NCBI GenBank assembly: GCA_004519485.1
Contig: CP038131.1
Coordinates: 1,347,108 to 1,411,107, forward strand
DNA: 64,000 bases
From: Nannochloropsis oceanica
Lineage: Eukaryota > Sar > Eustigmatophyceae > Eustigmatales > Monodopsidaceae
Direction of reading: 5' to 3'
The translations under genes were made by a program, and so were the position numbers. How positions within the stretch are numbered: the first letter of the stretch is position 1; each line of letters starts with the position of its first letter. Below are positions 1 through 11,700 of the stretch, in pieces. The notes under the pieces were generated by a model that searched no databases, was not told where the DNA came from, and saw only the letters and a program-made list of their open reading frames with translations.

Positions 1-1150
1 CCGTCTTACCTCCCTCCTCCTCCCCCTTCGTCTCATTCCTCACGAAGCTCATGACCAATGGCGCCTGCCAATGCGACGAGCCTGGCTCAGCTTTTGCCGC
101 GGTCGATGTCACCTTCTCCCCTGCACCTTCCTCCTTCCTTTCCTCGCTCCCTCCCTCCTCGTCATCCAGGTAGTACAGGCGTTGCTCGCCCCAAACCTCC
201 GGCAGGCCCATTGGATACTGGCCCACCCCTCCCTCCTTCCCTCCCTCCTTCCACAGGGATATGACGGCGTAAAAATTGAGGAGGGAGCGATAGAGGAAGT
301 AGTAGGTGCCTCGCTCGTGGTCGGAGATATTTTGGGGGATGGTGGGAGGGAGGGGGCGAAGGTCCTGCAACGGCTCCGGGAAGAGACCTTGCGGGTCGAC
401 AGGGCGTTTGGCGGCGCTGCCTCGTCCAAGCTGGGGGGGCATGGATTTCGTGACTGGTGGAGGATAGGGAGGGAGAGTGGAAGAGAGGGATGGATGGAGG
501 GAGGGAGGGATGGAGGAAGGGAGGGAAGTGAGGAAAGAGAGTACTTGGATGCCTCCGAGTGTTCGAGAAGACTATGATCAAGCGAGCGATATGGTCATTG
601 CAGTTTCGCCACAAACACTTACACTTTCGTCATTCCTAATCCTGTCAAGCTTTATCCCTTGCATTGAATTCCTCCCCTCCCTCCTCCCCTTCTCGTTACG
701 AGGACTTACTCGCGACCCAGGAAGCGCCTGAGGCACACAACACTCCCTCGGCGTCCATACTTCTCTGCATGGGGCAGGATGGATATTCGTTCCCTTGTGG
801 TGCCTATTTAAGAAAGTAGCATAAGTCCTCTGTGCGTGGTGAACATCATGAATGACCTATACCATCCCTCGATCACTCCCTCCCGCCTTCCCTTCCCCAT
901 CTCTTGTTTCTTACCACTCCATGCTCATGCACATACGCCCCATAGTCGATCCTATCCTGGTCAAGTTTAGAGTATGTCGGAGAAGGGGTGGGTACGGCCG
1001 TCACGCTCCCTGTAGACGCAGGAGAGGAGGAAGCGGTTGTGGTGGAAGTGGGCCAGCTCCAGCGTTCGGGCCACAACGAAGAAGACCATGATGACCAGGA
1101 AGAAGAAGAAGTAGGCCCCGTCGCGAAGGTAATGGAAGGATCATCGAAAG
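1..1150 (-). CDS. Unidentified membrane protein, 3' part, exons only partly resolved
   Basis: Minus-strand reading gives three protein-like blocks separated by low-complexity sequence. About 1130-985 encodes a hydrophobic helix with many Phe/Val residues followed by a His/Arg-rich flank (AYFFFLVIMVFFVVARTLEL). About 445-245 follows a polypyrimidine-CAG acceptor and encodes GTYYFLYRSLLNFYAVISLW, again membrane-like. About 225-15 encodes YPMGLPEVWGEQRLYYLDDE and ends in HWQAPLVMSFVRNE before a GGTAAG donor, so the gene continues beyond the left edge. An in-frame TGA just upstream of the first block means the exon start there is not settled. I do not recognise the family. It could be a polytopic receptor-like membrane protein. 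Exon joins are inference and the block boundaries are approximate. Confidence 0.4.
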
Positions 1151-1832
1151 TATGCCTTCTTATTCTCCTTGTCATATTCGTGATTGTGGTGGCGGGGGCA
1201 GGGGAAGCGGCAGCGGCGCCGAGGATGCAGACCCATATGATGCTGGTGCTCTGGGAGGCGCCTAGTGCTCGCCGTCGTTTGTGTTTGTGCGAAGCCAGTG
1301 ATGGTGGCATCTGGGTTATATTGTGTGCCAAAGCCTACTTGTGTGATAATCATGACGAAGTCTATGCGTGAGAGGGACAAAGATGACCGCGAGAAGCTTA
1401 GGGACACAGACAGAGGGTTGGTTGGTGTCATTTCCGTTATCCGCTTTACTGGTTGAAGCAAAGCAGTTTGAAAAAGCTCCATAAATAAGCTGCAAACAAT
1501 GAGATGTGGCCCTGGTAGCACGATTGGTTTTCATGCACGCACAGAGGACCTGCTTGTAGTGTGTATGGTCGCGACACATTTTGTGCGTTGGGAAAATAAA
1601 CACTTTGTTCGCAGACTCCATAAAATATGCCCATCGATTTCATTGTCCTTTGCATCTTTCTTCTTTTTCCATTCAGTTTCCTTGTCACGCTCCTGCACAT
1701 TCATCATCTTTTAAAATGAGGATCAATTTCTCCATCCTACCTGTCCATTTCCCTGCTATCTGCGATCCCCTCTCTTTCTTTGGTATGAACAAGTCTATCG
1801 GACGCTATCTCATTCTCTCTTTCCTTCCCACT
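1151..1832. other. Intergenic or unresolved stretch
   Basis: No ORF here resembles a protein. It should hold the 3' flank of the K+ channel gene and possibly 5' exons of the left-edge membrane gene; neither could be shown. Confidence 0.4.
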
Positions 1833-4030
1833 CTACACAGATTGCGTTCCGTCCCGCATCGGTTGTCTTTCATATTCCTGCAAGCGTTCCAGTAAGTGCT
1901 TGGCAACAAATTCCTCCCACATCGTCTCGAAAAGCGGGGTTGCCTGCTTCATTTGTTCGTGAATAAACTCCCGCATTTCCATTAATTTCCGCACGTGTTT
2001 CCTCTTCCACTTCGCTTCTGCAGCACTCACAGCGGTAGGGCGCTCGTTCGCCTTTTGCTTCTCGATCTCCTCTTTTCTTAGTTGCTCTTCGACGGCCTTC
2101 TCGTCTTCATCCTTGTCGTAAGCGATGTTAAACTGTTTGACCACGATGGCGATGGGCAACGAGAGGAATACGATGCCGCAGTAGGCCGAAGCTGCAGCCA
2201 CGAATTGTCCTGGGCCCGAAGTAGGATAGAGATCACCGTATCCGACGGTAGTAGCAGTGACAATAACCCAATAAGCTGACACAGGGACAGACGTGAAAGG
2301 GGTGACTTCTTCGCCTCCCTCTAAGGCCGGGCGATAAAACGCGCCCTCAGGGTGTTCGGGCGTGACCCGGTAGACGCCGCCTTCGAAATAAAACACCAAC
2401 GCACCCATCACAAAGCAAAGAACAAGCGTAAAGAGAGTCAGCAGTATCAGCGATGGACCTGAGTTCTTGAGTGTGTTCCACACTAGTTCGCCCCCGGACG
2501 AATACCGGCTTAGTTTCAGCACTCGCAATACCCTGATTGTTTCGTGTGATATCCAATATATCCATTAGTGGTGTCTGAATAATCCTTCCTTTCTTTAATT
2601 CATTTGTCTCTTCTCGTATTCGCTCCCCTAATTCACCCCAATTTCATCACAGAAAGTAGACATTTATTCCTTGCTCCGTCTCCCCTTCCTCCCTTCCCTC
2701 CCTCCCTCCCTCGCTCCTTACCGCGTAATCCGGAGGAGTCGCCAGTGGACCACGTCTACCGACGAGATGAAGTATGTGAGGAAGAAGGGGAGGATGACGA
2801 GCAGGTCGATGACTTGGTGCGAGTGCATCAAGTAGTGAAAAGTCTTGCTTGCCGCGGAGGGTTGAGGCTTTCCCCGCTGAACAAGTAAACGAGGAAGGGA
2901 GAGAGGGAGATTTTCAGATGTGGTGAGCAGCAGGTCAATAATTCAGTCTTAGGCATGCCTCGAGATAATGGGGTGGTCGTGGTTTCCCCACTCCGCAGTA
3001 AGTAGTGTGGGGAAAGAGAAAAGGAGGGAGGGAGGGGTGTTGAAGAATCCAATGAGATAAAGAGAGAGGGCCAGCAGGAGGGTGATGGACGTACCGTAGT
3101 GTCCTCGTTGATACGGCGGCCATCCCAGTAAATGAGGCGCTGAGGGACGGCGTGGACGGTGCACACTCGAAGGAGGTAGTCGAATATGAAAAGGCAGAGG
3201 GTTATCGTCTCGGTCTTGTCAAGGTAGGGGAGAGGCTCCGGGAAGCAAATTACTTGGTCGCAGACCGCACCTGGAGCACCCGGGACACAAATAGGGTGTT
3301 TGCAGTTGTGCGGGATGTAAGTGAACTCGGGCATGGTGGAGAGGACGAAAGCGATGCAGGAGATGGCCGTGGCTGCGCACATGACGAACCCATAGAGCCA
3401 GGCCTGATAAGAGGGACAGGAAAGACGGGACGAGGTGAGGCAAATCAGGTAAATTGTCCGGGAGGACAAACAGTCCCAACAATCCCGCTTCTCGCTTCCA
3501 CTTCCTCCCCCTGACACGCACATAGAACGAGTAATACATGTGGTCTGAGGTCATGAAGATGATCGTGCGGTAGGAATGCTCCGCGCGCCAGTCGGCCAGG
3601 TCCTCCTGCGAAAAAAGAAAAAAAGAAAGGAGGAAGAGGAAAGCGTAAAACATTTCTGTTGTCAGTTTTAATTCACTCATATTTTATCGACGCGTATGTT
3701 TACTTCTATTTCAAAGGCTTGGTCTCCAATCCCCCCTTCCCCCCTTTTCCCCTTCCACTTTCCCTTCCTATCTCCTTCCCTACGTACCGGTGTCAAAACT
3801 CGTGACAGTGATCGTGTCATCTGCTGCACAAAGCTCGGTCGTCGTTTTCTAACCCCATTGCCCACCTCGCCTTGTTGCCCTCCCTCCTCGCCTTCGGCGG
3901 GCAGCCGCACATGCTTCTCGCTGTGCTTCCCGCCGGACAATGCACCCAGCTTTGATGTGCCGTTTAAAATATGGACGAAATGAGTAAATGGGGGGGAGGA
4001 AAGTATGATGCCATGGCTTACACTTCTCAT
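1833..4030 (-). CDS. Voltage-gated potassium channel (Kv/Shaker-like)
   Basis: Forms a K+-selective, voltage-gated pore in a membrane. Exons (minus): 4030-4022, 3949-3788, 3605-3522, 3403-3095, 2843-2722, 2532-1833; the sum is in frame, 461 aa. S1 lies near residues 88-113, S2 147-172, S3 195-212. S4 spans the 2722/2532 intron and carries the expected repeated arginines (RLLRITRVLRVLKLSR). S5 is about 257-278, the selectivity filter TTVGYGD ends at residue 329, S6 follows at about 340-363, and a charged coiled C-terminal tail ends the protein. No T1 tetramerisation domain is visible. The S1-S2 loop has several Cys and is unusually long. The extreme 5' end is uncertain: the tiny first exon could be replaced by one at about 4297-4135 with a GAG/GTGAGC donor. 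Family assignment is firm; subfamily is not. Confidence 0.88.
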
Positions 4031-4299
4031 TTTAACACAGGCAGATTAAGACACACAGGGAGCACGTGGATGTAACGGTGGCGGTCATTTTCATCTATAC
4101 TGCGCATTTCCAACTGTCGCCCTCTTACTCTCCATGCTCACCTCTGCACGCTCTTCTTCATCATCCCGCACACTGCCGGGGGGGGAACGCTGCGATGACA
4201 CCCCGCCGATGTAGGAAGAGGTGGCCGCGTGCAGGATTAGGCTAATAAAGTGGAGGGGGGGATAGGAGAGGCTCACATAATGGTGGGGACAAAACAAAG

Positions 4300-6160
4300 A
4301 AGCAGAAAGAGAACTTACGGGTGTTTTTCTCTAGGATCCCCAAGCGTGGCGTACATTCCTACTATTAGTTGGTTGTGTGAGGTAAGGGTAATTGTGGGTC
4401 GGTTAATTAATTAACAACACTTGATCTTGATCTTGACCTTGTCGAATTTGGTCTCGGAGAAGTGGGGCTGGCGGCATGATTGCTCAAGAGGATTTCGGTT
4501 GACGCAGGACAGGAAGCGGCGACATAAAAAAAGCGTATAATGCGTATGTTTTCTTGGAGGTAGTTGCCCGCGGTGCTTTTTCCATTTGGCTCTCTTATAC
4601 TGCTCAATCAAATGACCGCGCTCTCAGCTGCTTCACTTCGCCTGCCAGGGTGTTCTCTGCTACGTCACACATGTGTGTGTGTGTGTGTACGCGCGCGCAT
4701 TTAAAGCAGGCTTTGATGCTCATTAGCTCTCTTCAATACCCCATTTTGTCCTTTAATATGTCTAGTTTGACCAGTCGGGCATATTCGGATGTGAACACAT
4801 GTATTCATTCTAGCGTACTGTCCCCATCATATGCTTTTAGATTGTAAAGATTTCCTACACTCTTTCTATATATCGACGACGACGAATTTTAGTGATAATT
4901 CCCTTAATATGAGTACTTCATCTCCTCCTCCCTTGGATGACTTTGTCGGCCCGTGGATATCCTAGGTAATCACAGCAAAAGACAACCACCCTTACCCTTG
5001 GCGCTCTTTGTCGAATTATCACTTCTGTTGCTGCTGCAGCAGCAGCTGCTTCTGCTGATGTAGATGACGATGTTCCTATTGCTTTTGCTTTATTTATCGT
5101 GATGGTGGTGAATACCTTTATATTGCTGCTGCCGCAGGTGCTGCTCCTGCTGCTCCTGCTATCGCTTTTGCGTCTCGGTGGCCTCTGTCGTCGTTCCAGA
5201 AGTGGTCTGGTGGGTGTGTGGTTGAAGAGAATCGTGAGCTTTTTCATTCACCCCCTTCGCAAATTTGTCAAGACATTGCACACTCAATTTTACACATCTA
5301 CGACTGCACATCTTCCGAACACATACAAGCCCAACCCCGAACCCTCCTCTCCTTTCTATCCTCCCACCTCATTCGGACCTCGACAGTCCATCTCTTATTG
5401 CTTACACTCCCGTCGTAACGATATGATACAACTTATATTTATCATTCCTGATGCTGATGTTGGACATTTTCCCCCTCCCTTCTTTTCCCTCCTCCCTCCA
5501 TCGTAGCGTCTGAACCAAGTGTGGGTGAGCATGTAGTTGATATCTTCCCTCCCTTGTCCCTTCCATCATTTCCTTTGTTCCCCTTTTTTCCCTTTCTCCT
5601 TATTTAACATTTTCAATTACTTTCCGTTCCTGGCATCCTTCGTTTCTGACGGCAGGGTCAGTCATCCTCGTAGTGTTGCGTGTGTGGTGTGTGTTTGCGG
5701 TAGGATGAGAGAGCCTCGCCATAGCACGAGCATCGAGGGTTAAGGGCTTACCACCCACTGCTACTATTTGAGGCCAAATATTTCCTTCTGCCGAGTATGT
5801 CGAAGTGGCGGGGTTCCCACCGCTGGGAGTTTTGGGGTTGAGTGATAGAGGTCGTCTTGGGGTGGTATAATCTGTACGGGTTTGAGGTAGACATTTTGGA
5901 TAACATCGTTGCTGCTGGGCTGGGGTTTGGTGCGGATGCGAGGGCCAGCAAATGGTGCATTTGACTAGGTTCGGTGGGTTTCCTGGGAGGGGCAGGATGG
6001 CGGTGTGGATTTTTGATCATTGTCAGGGTTTACATTACACCCACGGGGCGTGTCCACTTCCGAGCGACGCCATGCTTCAACTCTCTCGCATTCCCCTCAT
6101 CGCTTGCAACACCTCTAACGCTATCCGCTTACTATACACGCTACTAACACAGAGACGAGC
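4300..6160. other. Long intergenic region with TG and CTG/CAG microsatellites
   Basis: About 1.9 kb without a convincing gene. It holds a short (TG)n run near 4674-4690, a GCTGCTGCAGCAGCAGCTGC-type trinucleotide stretch at about 5027-5160, and the upstream region of the methyltransferase gene. ORFs around 5099-5506 and 5748-6020 are low-complexity or random-looking. Confidence 0.5.
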
Positions 6161-7810
6161 ATGGAATCAGCCCTAACAATGCAAATACCACCGCTTGGGC
6201 GACGCCTTCCGGCCGTGGTGCACGATTTTGCCAGCTATCTGCCACCCATCGACGCGGCGCTTGACAGCCGCATGGTCCAGCATTATGGCCTTGAGGAATG
6301 GAGTCGCATGCGCCGAGCACTCGTCACGCCCCCCTCGCATACGTGCCTCCGCGTCAATACCCTGAAGGCTGAGGCAAAAGGGGTGCTAAAGGAGGTGGAT
6401 GCATGGATTGACGATTACTACCGCGAGCGTTTTTCCAGCACCAACAACGACGACGCCCAGACTGAGGCCGAAGTCCGTTCACCGCCACCACCGCCACGGC
6501 CCTATTTGCACCCCATGCCTCCGCTTTCATTCGATACCATTATTATCCCCTCCCTCCCTCCACAAACCTCGCACTCCTTTCCACTCCTTTCCTCGTCCTC
6601 CTCGTCCTCCACTTCCCATCCCAAGCCCTTCACAGTGGTCGTCGACCGCCTGTGTGGCGAAGCCGTCTTGCGTGGCGCCGATGTATTTGTCCGCGGAGCC
6701 TGGAGCGCCAGCCCCGGGATCCATCCGGGATGCCGAGTCCTCCTGCTGATGGACCTACACCGCCAATCCCAACGGGGTTGTCTCTACAGCGACTACGAAG
6801 GAGAAGCCCTCTTAATCGGACAAGGCACCGCCGTCGTCTCCCGGACCGAACTTTTCACAGCCACCAAAGGCCTGGGCATCCGTGTCACCCATCGCGTGGG
6901 TTTTCAAGCACCCCCTTTCAACGGCCTACTGCCCGGCGTCATCTTTCCCCAAAACCTCCCATCGCTCCTCGTCGGCCACGTCCTCTCCCCGTCAGCTGGA
7001 AGCAGCGTCATCGACCTCTGTGCCTGTCCCGGGGGCAAAGCCACCCATCTTGTCAGCCTCATGCGAGGAAAAGGCCTGGTTGTCGCCTGTGATCGGAGCC
7101 GGAAAAAAGTCAAGGAGCTCAAGGCTTTAAGTGAGGTGATGGGCATGTCCTCTTGCCTCTGCCCCCTCGTCCTTGACTCCACCCACGCCGTCCTCCCCAA
7201 AACCCTCCGCCGTGCCCGAACCCTTCCTTCCTCCCAACCGCCTGCTCTCGTCGCCGCTACGCCCCGCGACAAAGATGACCTCCATGCCGTGGAAGGTTTT
7301 TACCCCGAGACGTTCGACCACGTTTTGCTAGACCCTCCTTGCTCGGCGCTTGGCCTTCGTCCTCGCCTTTCCGTCCCCACCACCGCCTCCGATCTGGACG
7401 CCTTTGTCTTATTCCAACAGCAATTTTGGTGGTCGGCGGTGTTTCTGCTTAAGGTAGGTGGAAGCATGACGTATTCCACATGTACCATAAACCCGGCGGA
7501 GAACGAGGGCATGGTCAGGTTCGCCTTAGACACTTACCCCTGCATGAGGCTGGTGCCGGCCGAGCCCCGCTTGGGGAAGGCGGGCAGTAAGGGGGTGGAG
7601 GGAGAGGGACTGACAGAGGGGGAGAGAGGGATGGTGCAGGTGTTTTTGCCGGGGGAGGGAAGGAGGGAGGGCGAGGACAGGTTAGATATGAGTGGATTTT
7701 TTGTGGCCAAATTTGAGAAAGTGAAGAGCGTGTTTGAGGAAGAGGAGGGGAAAGAAGAAAAAGAGGAAGAGCGGGAAAATATGGGGGAAGGAGAGCAAGG
7801 TAAAAGGTAA
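6161..7810 (+). CDS. NSUN6: NSUN6-type tRNA/RNA cytosine-5 methyltransferase
   Basis: Predicted to transfer a methyl group from S-adenosylmethionine to C5 of cytosine in RNA; animal NSUN6 acts on C72 of tRNA-Cys and tRNA-Thr and on some mRNAs. Single exon, 549 aa. Residues 62-68 (LRVNTLK) match the N-terminal NSUN signature. About 155-230 looks like the PUA domain that separates NSUN6 from other NSUN proteins. The SAM-binding motif is DLCACPGGK at 285-293. Motif IV is DPPCSALGLRPRL with Cys394, and motif VI is YSTCTINPAENE with the catalytic Cys441. The linker at about 100-155 is Pro/Ser-rich and not found in animal NSUN6. The last 50 residues are an acidic Glu/Lys tail. No presequence is obvious, so a cytosolic or nuclear location is likely. 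No intron, unlike nearly all neighbours. Confidence 0.9.
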   Translation: MESALTMQIPPLGRRLPAVVHDFASYLPPIDAALDSRMVQHYGLEEWSRMRRALVTPPSHTCLRVNTLKAEAKGVLKEVDAWIDDYYRERFSSTNNDDAQTEAEVRSPPPPPRPYLHPMPPLSFDTIIIPSLPPQTSHSFPLLSSSSSSSTSHPKPFTVVVDRLCGEAVLRGADVFVRGAWSASPGIHPGCRVLLLMDLHRQSQRGCLYSDYEGEALLIGQGTAVVSRTELFTATKGLGIRVTHRVGFQAPPFNGLLPGVIFPQNLPSLLVGHVLSPSAGSSVIDLCACPGGKATHLVSLMRGKGLVVACDRSRKKVKELKALSEVMGMSSCLCPLVLDSTHAVLPKTLRRARTLPSSQPPALVAATPRDKDDLHAVEGFYPETFDHVLLDPPCSALGLRPRLSVPTTASDLDAFVLFQQQFWWSAVFLLKVGGSMTYSTCTINPAENEGMVRFALDTYPCMRLVPAEPRLGKAGSKGVEGEGLTEGERGMVQVFLPGEGRREGEDRLDMSGFFVAKFEKVKSVFEEEEGKEEKEEERENMGEGEQGKR

Positions 7811-8770
7811 AACAAATACGTCGGAGAAGATCGGAAAGCGTATCACAAGGCGGGGCAGGAATCCCAAGCACGGGTGGACCATGGCGGCTTTGTCACGCAT
7901 CTTGTGGGTGTCCCTTCTTTCCTTCGCCCGACCATCTTCGATCTGTATCTTTTGCCATTCATTGATAGTATGAAGGCGCTGGCAGCTGCAGATGTAACCA
8001 CTACTCTTGAATCATTCCCCTGTACAAGATTACCATTCACTCTAAGCCCTTTCCCCTTCTTCCTCTCTTTCTGCCCCTCATCCCTCTCTACCCTTCTCTT
8101 CCTCTGTTCTCTTCCCTTGCTGTGGTCTGAGGGTAGTCGGACTTGTGCTCCCATTCCTCATGTCTCTTTTTCTCTCCCTTCATTTGTGGCTGAGTCTTAT
8201 TATAGTCACATTTCTTTCACCTTATTCCTTCCCTTCCACATACGCCTTCCATCTCCTAACTTCTTCGTCTGTCTCCCCATTCTTCGTTTGCCCTTCTCCT
8301 GTTTACATGCATGCTTCATTACAACGACTTTTTGGCTCCTACTACCTTTATCGGACTCTTTCGCTCCTTTCGTACGACGGCCGTACCACTCCGGGAGTTA
8401 GCGACATCCGCTTCCCACACACCGCCCTACAAACACCCACGCAATCTCCTCCTTCGCTTCTTCTTCATTCTCTCTTAAACTTGTTTCTATACACGATATG
8501 ATTAAATCCTAATGACCCACTCCTCCTTTCTTTCTTTCTTTCTTCCCTCCCCTCTTCTCTACGCACCCTCGCTCACTTACAAGCCTCACGAGCAAGCGTC
8601 CTTATCTTCTCTTTTTCCTTCCCATGCACATGCATACATTATATATGCACACGCATACATTATAGATGTTAAAAAACACGACGGCCACAAAACAAATAAC
8701 TACACCAATTCTTCTCTCTCTTCCTCCCCCCTATCCTCTCATCCATCCGTTCCCCCTAACGGGAGGGGCT
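7811..8770. other. Convergent intergenic region, pyrimidine-rich
   Basis: Lies between two converging genes. Strongly T/C-rich on the plus strand with the repeated phrase ACATGCATACATTATA-like at 8630-8665. No convincing gene. Confidence 0.5.
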
Positions 8771-11700
8771 CTAGTATTCCAACGCCACGCTTTTCTTCAC
8801 ATCAATCTTACAGAACTTGCCTAAGCCCATGACCACCTCCGGCAGCTCCTCGTCCGTGCGTCCCTCCACGGTGAAGGCGCATTCAAATGCCACGAGCCTA
8901 TGCCATGGAGAGAGGAAGGAAGGAAGGGAGGGAGGGAGGGAGGGAGGGAGGGTAAGAGATAGTGGTCAATGATCAGAGCACCTTGAGACGGGCGAATGTC
9001 CCTCCCTCCTTCCCTTCTTCCCTCTCTCCTTCTATCCCGCTTTCCGCCCCTCGCCCCGACTCTCCCTCTCAACTCGTACTTGAGCTTGTCCTGGAGAATC
9101 TGGATGCCTATTGACAGGAAATAAGATGGAAGAAAACAGGAAAAAAAAACGCGTGAGTGTCTACCGCTCCTGCAGAAAAAGAAGGGGGGCAGGGAGGAAA
9201 GGAAGAGAGGGAGGGAAAGAGGGAGGGAGGGAGATACCTTTGCGGGCCAAATAGGCAAATTTGTGCATGTTGATGTCAATCTCGACGTAATCCTTGCCCC
9301 TGTAGTACTTGGCCGTGTGCTTCACCAGGATGGGCTTGCCGTTGCACTGGAGGAGAGGAGGGAGGAGGGGGGAGATGAAGGGGGGGAAGGGTAAATAGCA
9401 TGAAAGATGCAAACGACTATACAATACCCGTGCGCTCTTTGCACCCACTCTCTCCTTTCCTCCCTCCTTCTCTCTTTCCCAACCTCTCTTATTGCGCGAA
9501 AATCAAGGAAAATTTCAATTCCTTCCGAATCTCACACACTCCAACACCTTTCCCTCCTTCTCTCCCTCCTTGTGTACCTGCGCTATAAACGACGGCAATC
9601 CAAGCTCATCCATGTTTTTACACAAGCAAATTGCCTTGAAGCGCTCGCGCCATTCCAAAGCGAGAGGGGATGGGGTGGCGCCTGGTTGGGGAGGGAGGGA
9701 GGGAGGGAGGGAGGGAGGGAGGGTGAGGTACAGGGACATAGAAGATGTGAATGATTCTGCTTGCCACTGAAGACCTCTAATTCATCGCCTCGCGCCCGCC
9801 CTCACTCCCTCCCTCCCTTCCTCCCTCCCCTCCTCACCTCCATCCACCGGCACTGCATTCCGCATGAACTCGCCGAAGAGCTTCATCCCCGCCGTCATCG
9901 CCACCCCTCCCTCCTTCCCTCCCTCCTCCTCGCCCTTGATGTACGCAAGGGCGGTGTCAGGCTTGATGACGAAGTAGAGTATACAAGACCAGCCGGGACC
10001 GTCCTCTTGCGCGAGGAGGGAGGGCTTCTCCGAGGGAGCCTGAGAAGGGAGGGCGGGAGGGAGGGTTGGGTGAGAGGGAAGGTAGAGGACAAAGGAAAAA
10101 CGGATAAGCACGAGAAAGCAGTTGGACAACCGAAGGCAAACTACAGATTCCTCCCATCCTTCCCTCCCTCTTTCCCCCCCTATTCACCTGCCACGTGACG
10201 ATCAGAGTTTTTGGGATGTGAGCAGGCAGGCCTTCCAATCCCTTCACCTCCGGAAGATCCTGGGGAGGGGGGGAGAAGGAAACGAGTTTGAGGCATGGCA
10301 TGGCATGGCACACAGCCATTATGTATCCCAGGCTGCTTGCGCCCTCCCTCCCTCCCTCCCTCCCTCCCTCCCTCCCTCCCTCCCTCCCTCCCTCCCTCCC
10401 TCCCTTACCTGCACCAAACTTGCGACATGCGAGACCCGGGATGGGGAGCGGACAAAGTCGAAGTTGACGAGCTTGTAGAGAGACGCCGCCGACGGCTCCT
10501 TTTTGCCGCTTTGCTTGTAACCCCGAGCGCGGACCTGGATGGGTAGAGGGAGGGAGGGAGGGAGGGAGGGAGGGAGGGAGGGAGGGAGGGAGGAAAGGGG
10601 GTGGTCAATTAAGCTTGTCCACACGCCACGGACGAGCCAAAAAAAGATCTGCCCTCGCACCCTCCCTCCTTTTCTCCCTCCTTCGTTTCCTCCCTCCTTC
10701 CCTCCCTCCTTCCTTCTCTCCCTCCTTCCCTCCCTCCCCCCTTCCTCACCCTGATATTGCTCGCTAGGCCCGTCGTCCACGTGTGGGGAGGCATCTCGTA
10801 CCCCTCCCCCTCACCCGCCACCTCGGCAGGACAGCGAGGGATGGTGGAGCCCACGGGCGGCATGCGGGAGGGAGGAGGGGCAGCCGTCTTTAGAGGGAGG
10901 GAAGAATGGAAGAATAAAAGGAGGAAGAGGTGAGTCCATGCATTTTGAGTTTACCTTTTCTCCCCTTATTCCTCCCCTCCCCCCCTCCCTCCCTCCCTTC
11001 CTTCCTCCCTCCCTCCTCCCCTCCCTTCTATCTACCATGGTATTCCTCCTCTCCAGCACCGCCGTCCCTCCCTCCTTTTCCTTCATCCATCTCCCTCCCA
11101 TTCCCCCTCCATCTGCGCCTGCGACTGATGCGGCTCCGCCCCTGCTGCGGGCCATTGCCCTCTCTTCCCGTCCTCCGATGAGAGCGACCAGGAAAATGAG
11201 GGGAGACACACACATCCACTGGAGCAGGCTTGATACAGGGCCGGTCAAGGCGCCTTTGAAAGGGGGAGGGGGAGGGAGGGAGGGAGGGAGGGAGGGAGGG
11301 AGGGAGGGAGGGAGGGAGGGAGGGAGGAAAAGAGGATGAGCGTTAAAATGCTGTTTCTTATCGCGAAAATAAAGGAGAGGAAATATTCCTCCTTCCCTCC
11401 CGCCTTACCAGTATACAGAGACTTTGATAATGCCTCTGCAAGAATGAAGTTAATCCCGAGGGTGAGGACGAGGAAGAGGTAGAACGAAGGGGCAACCCGG
11501 AGGAGAAGGAGGAGAAAATTGCACGTTACGAGGATGGCGACGGTTTCTGAAGGGAGTGAGGGAGGGAGGGCGGGAGGGAGGGGCGGAGGGAGAGTGATGG
11601 TAAAAGGACGGTTCTTCAACTTTTGAAGTTATTTTCACTCAGATCCCCGTCTGTCGTCCCTCTCTCATTCTTTCCCTCTTTCCCTTCCCCCCCTCCGGCC

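Noticed and set aside
2935-2965. Short IDLL-like coding stretch inside a K+ channel intron, possibly a duplicated S3 exon
   Set aside because: Only a few codons long, followed by a stop, and not needed to keep the channel model in frame.
10319-10780. Many long ORFs of the type [12 protein letters not shown] or [12 protein letters not shown] throughout the window
   Set aside because: They are translations of the (CCCT)n and (GGGA)n intron arrays, which have no stop codons in several frames; they do not connect to conserved protein sequence.
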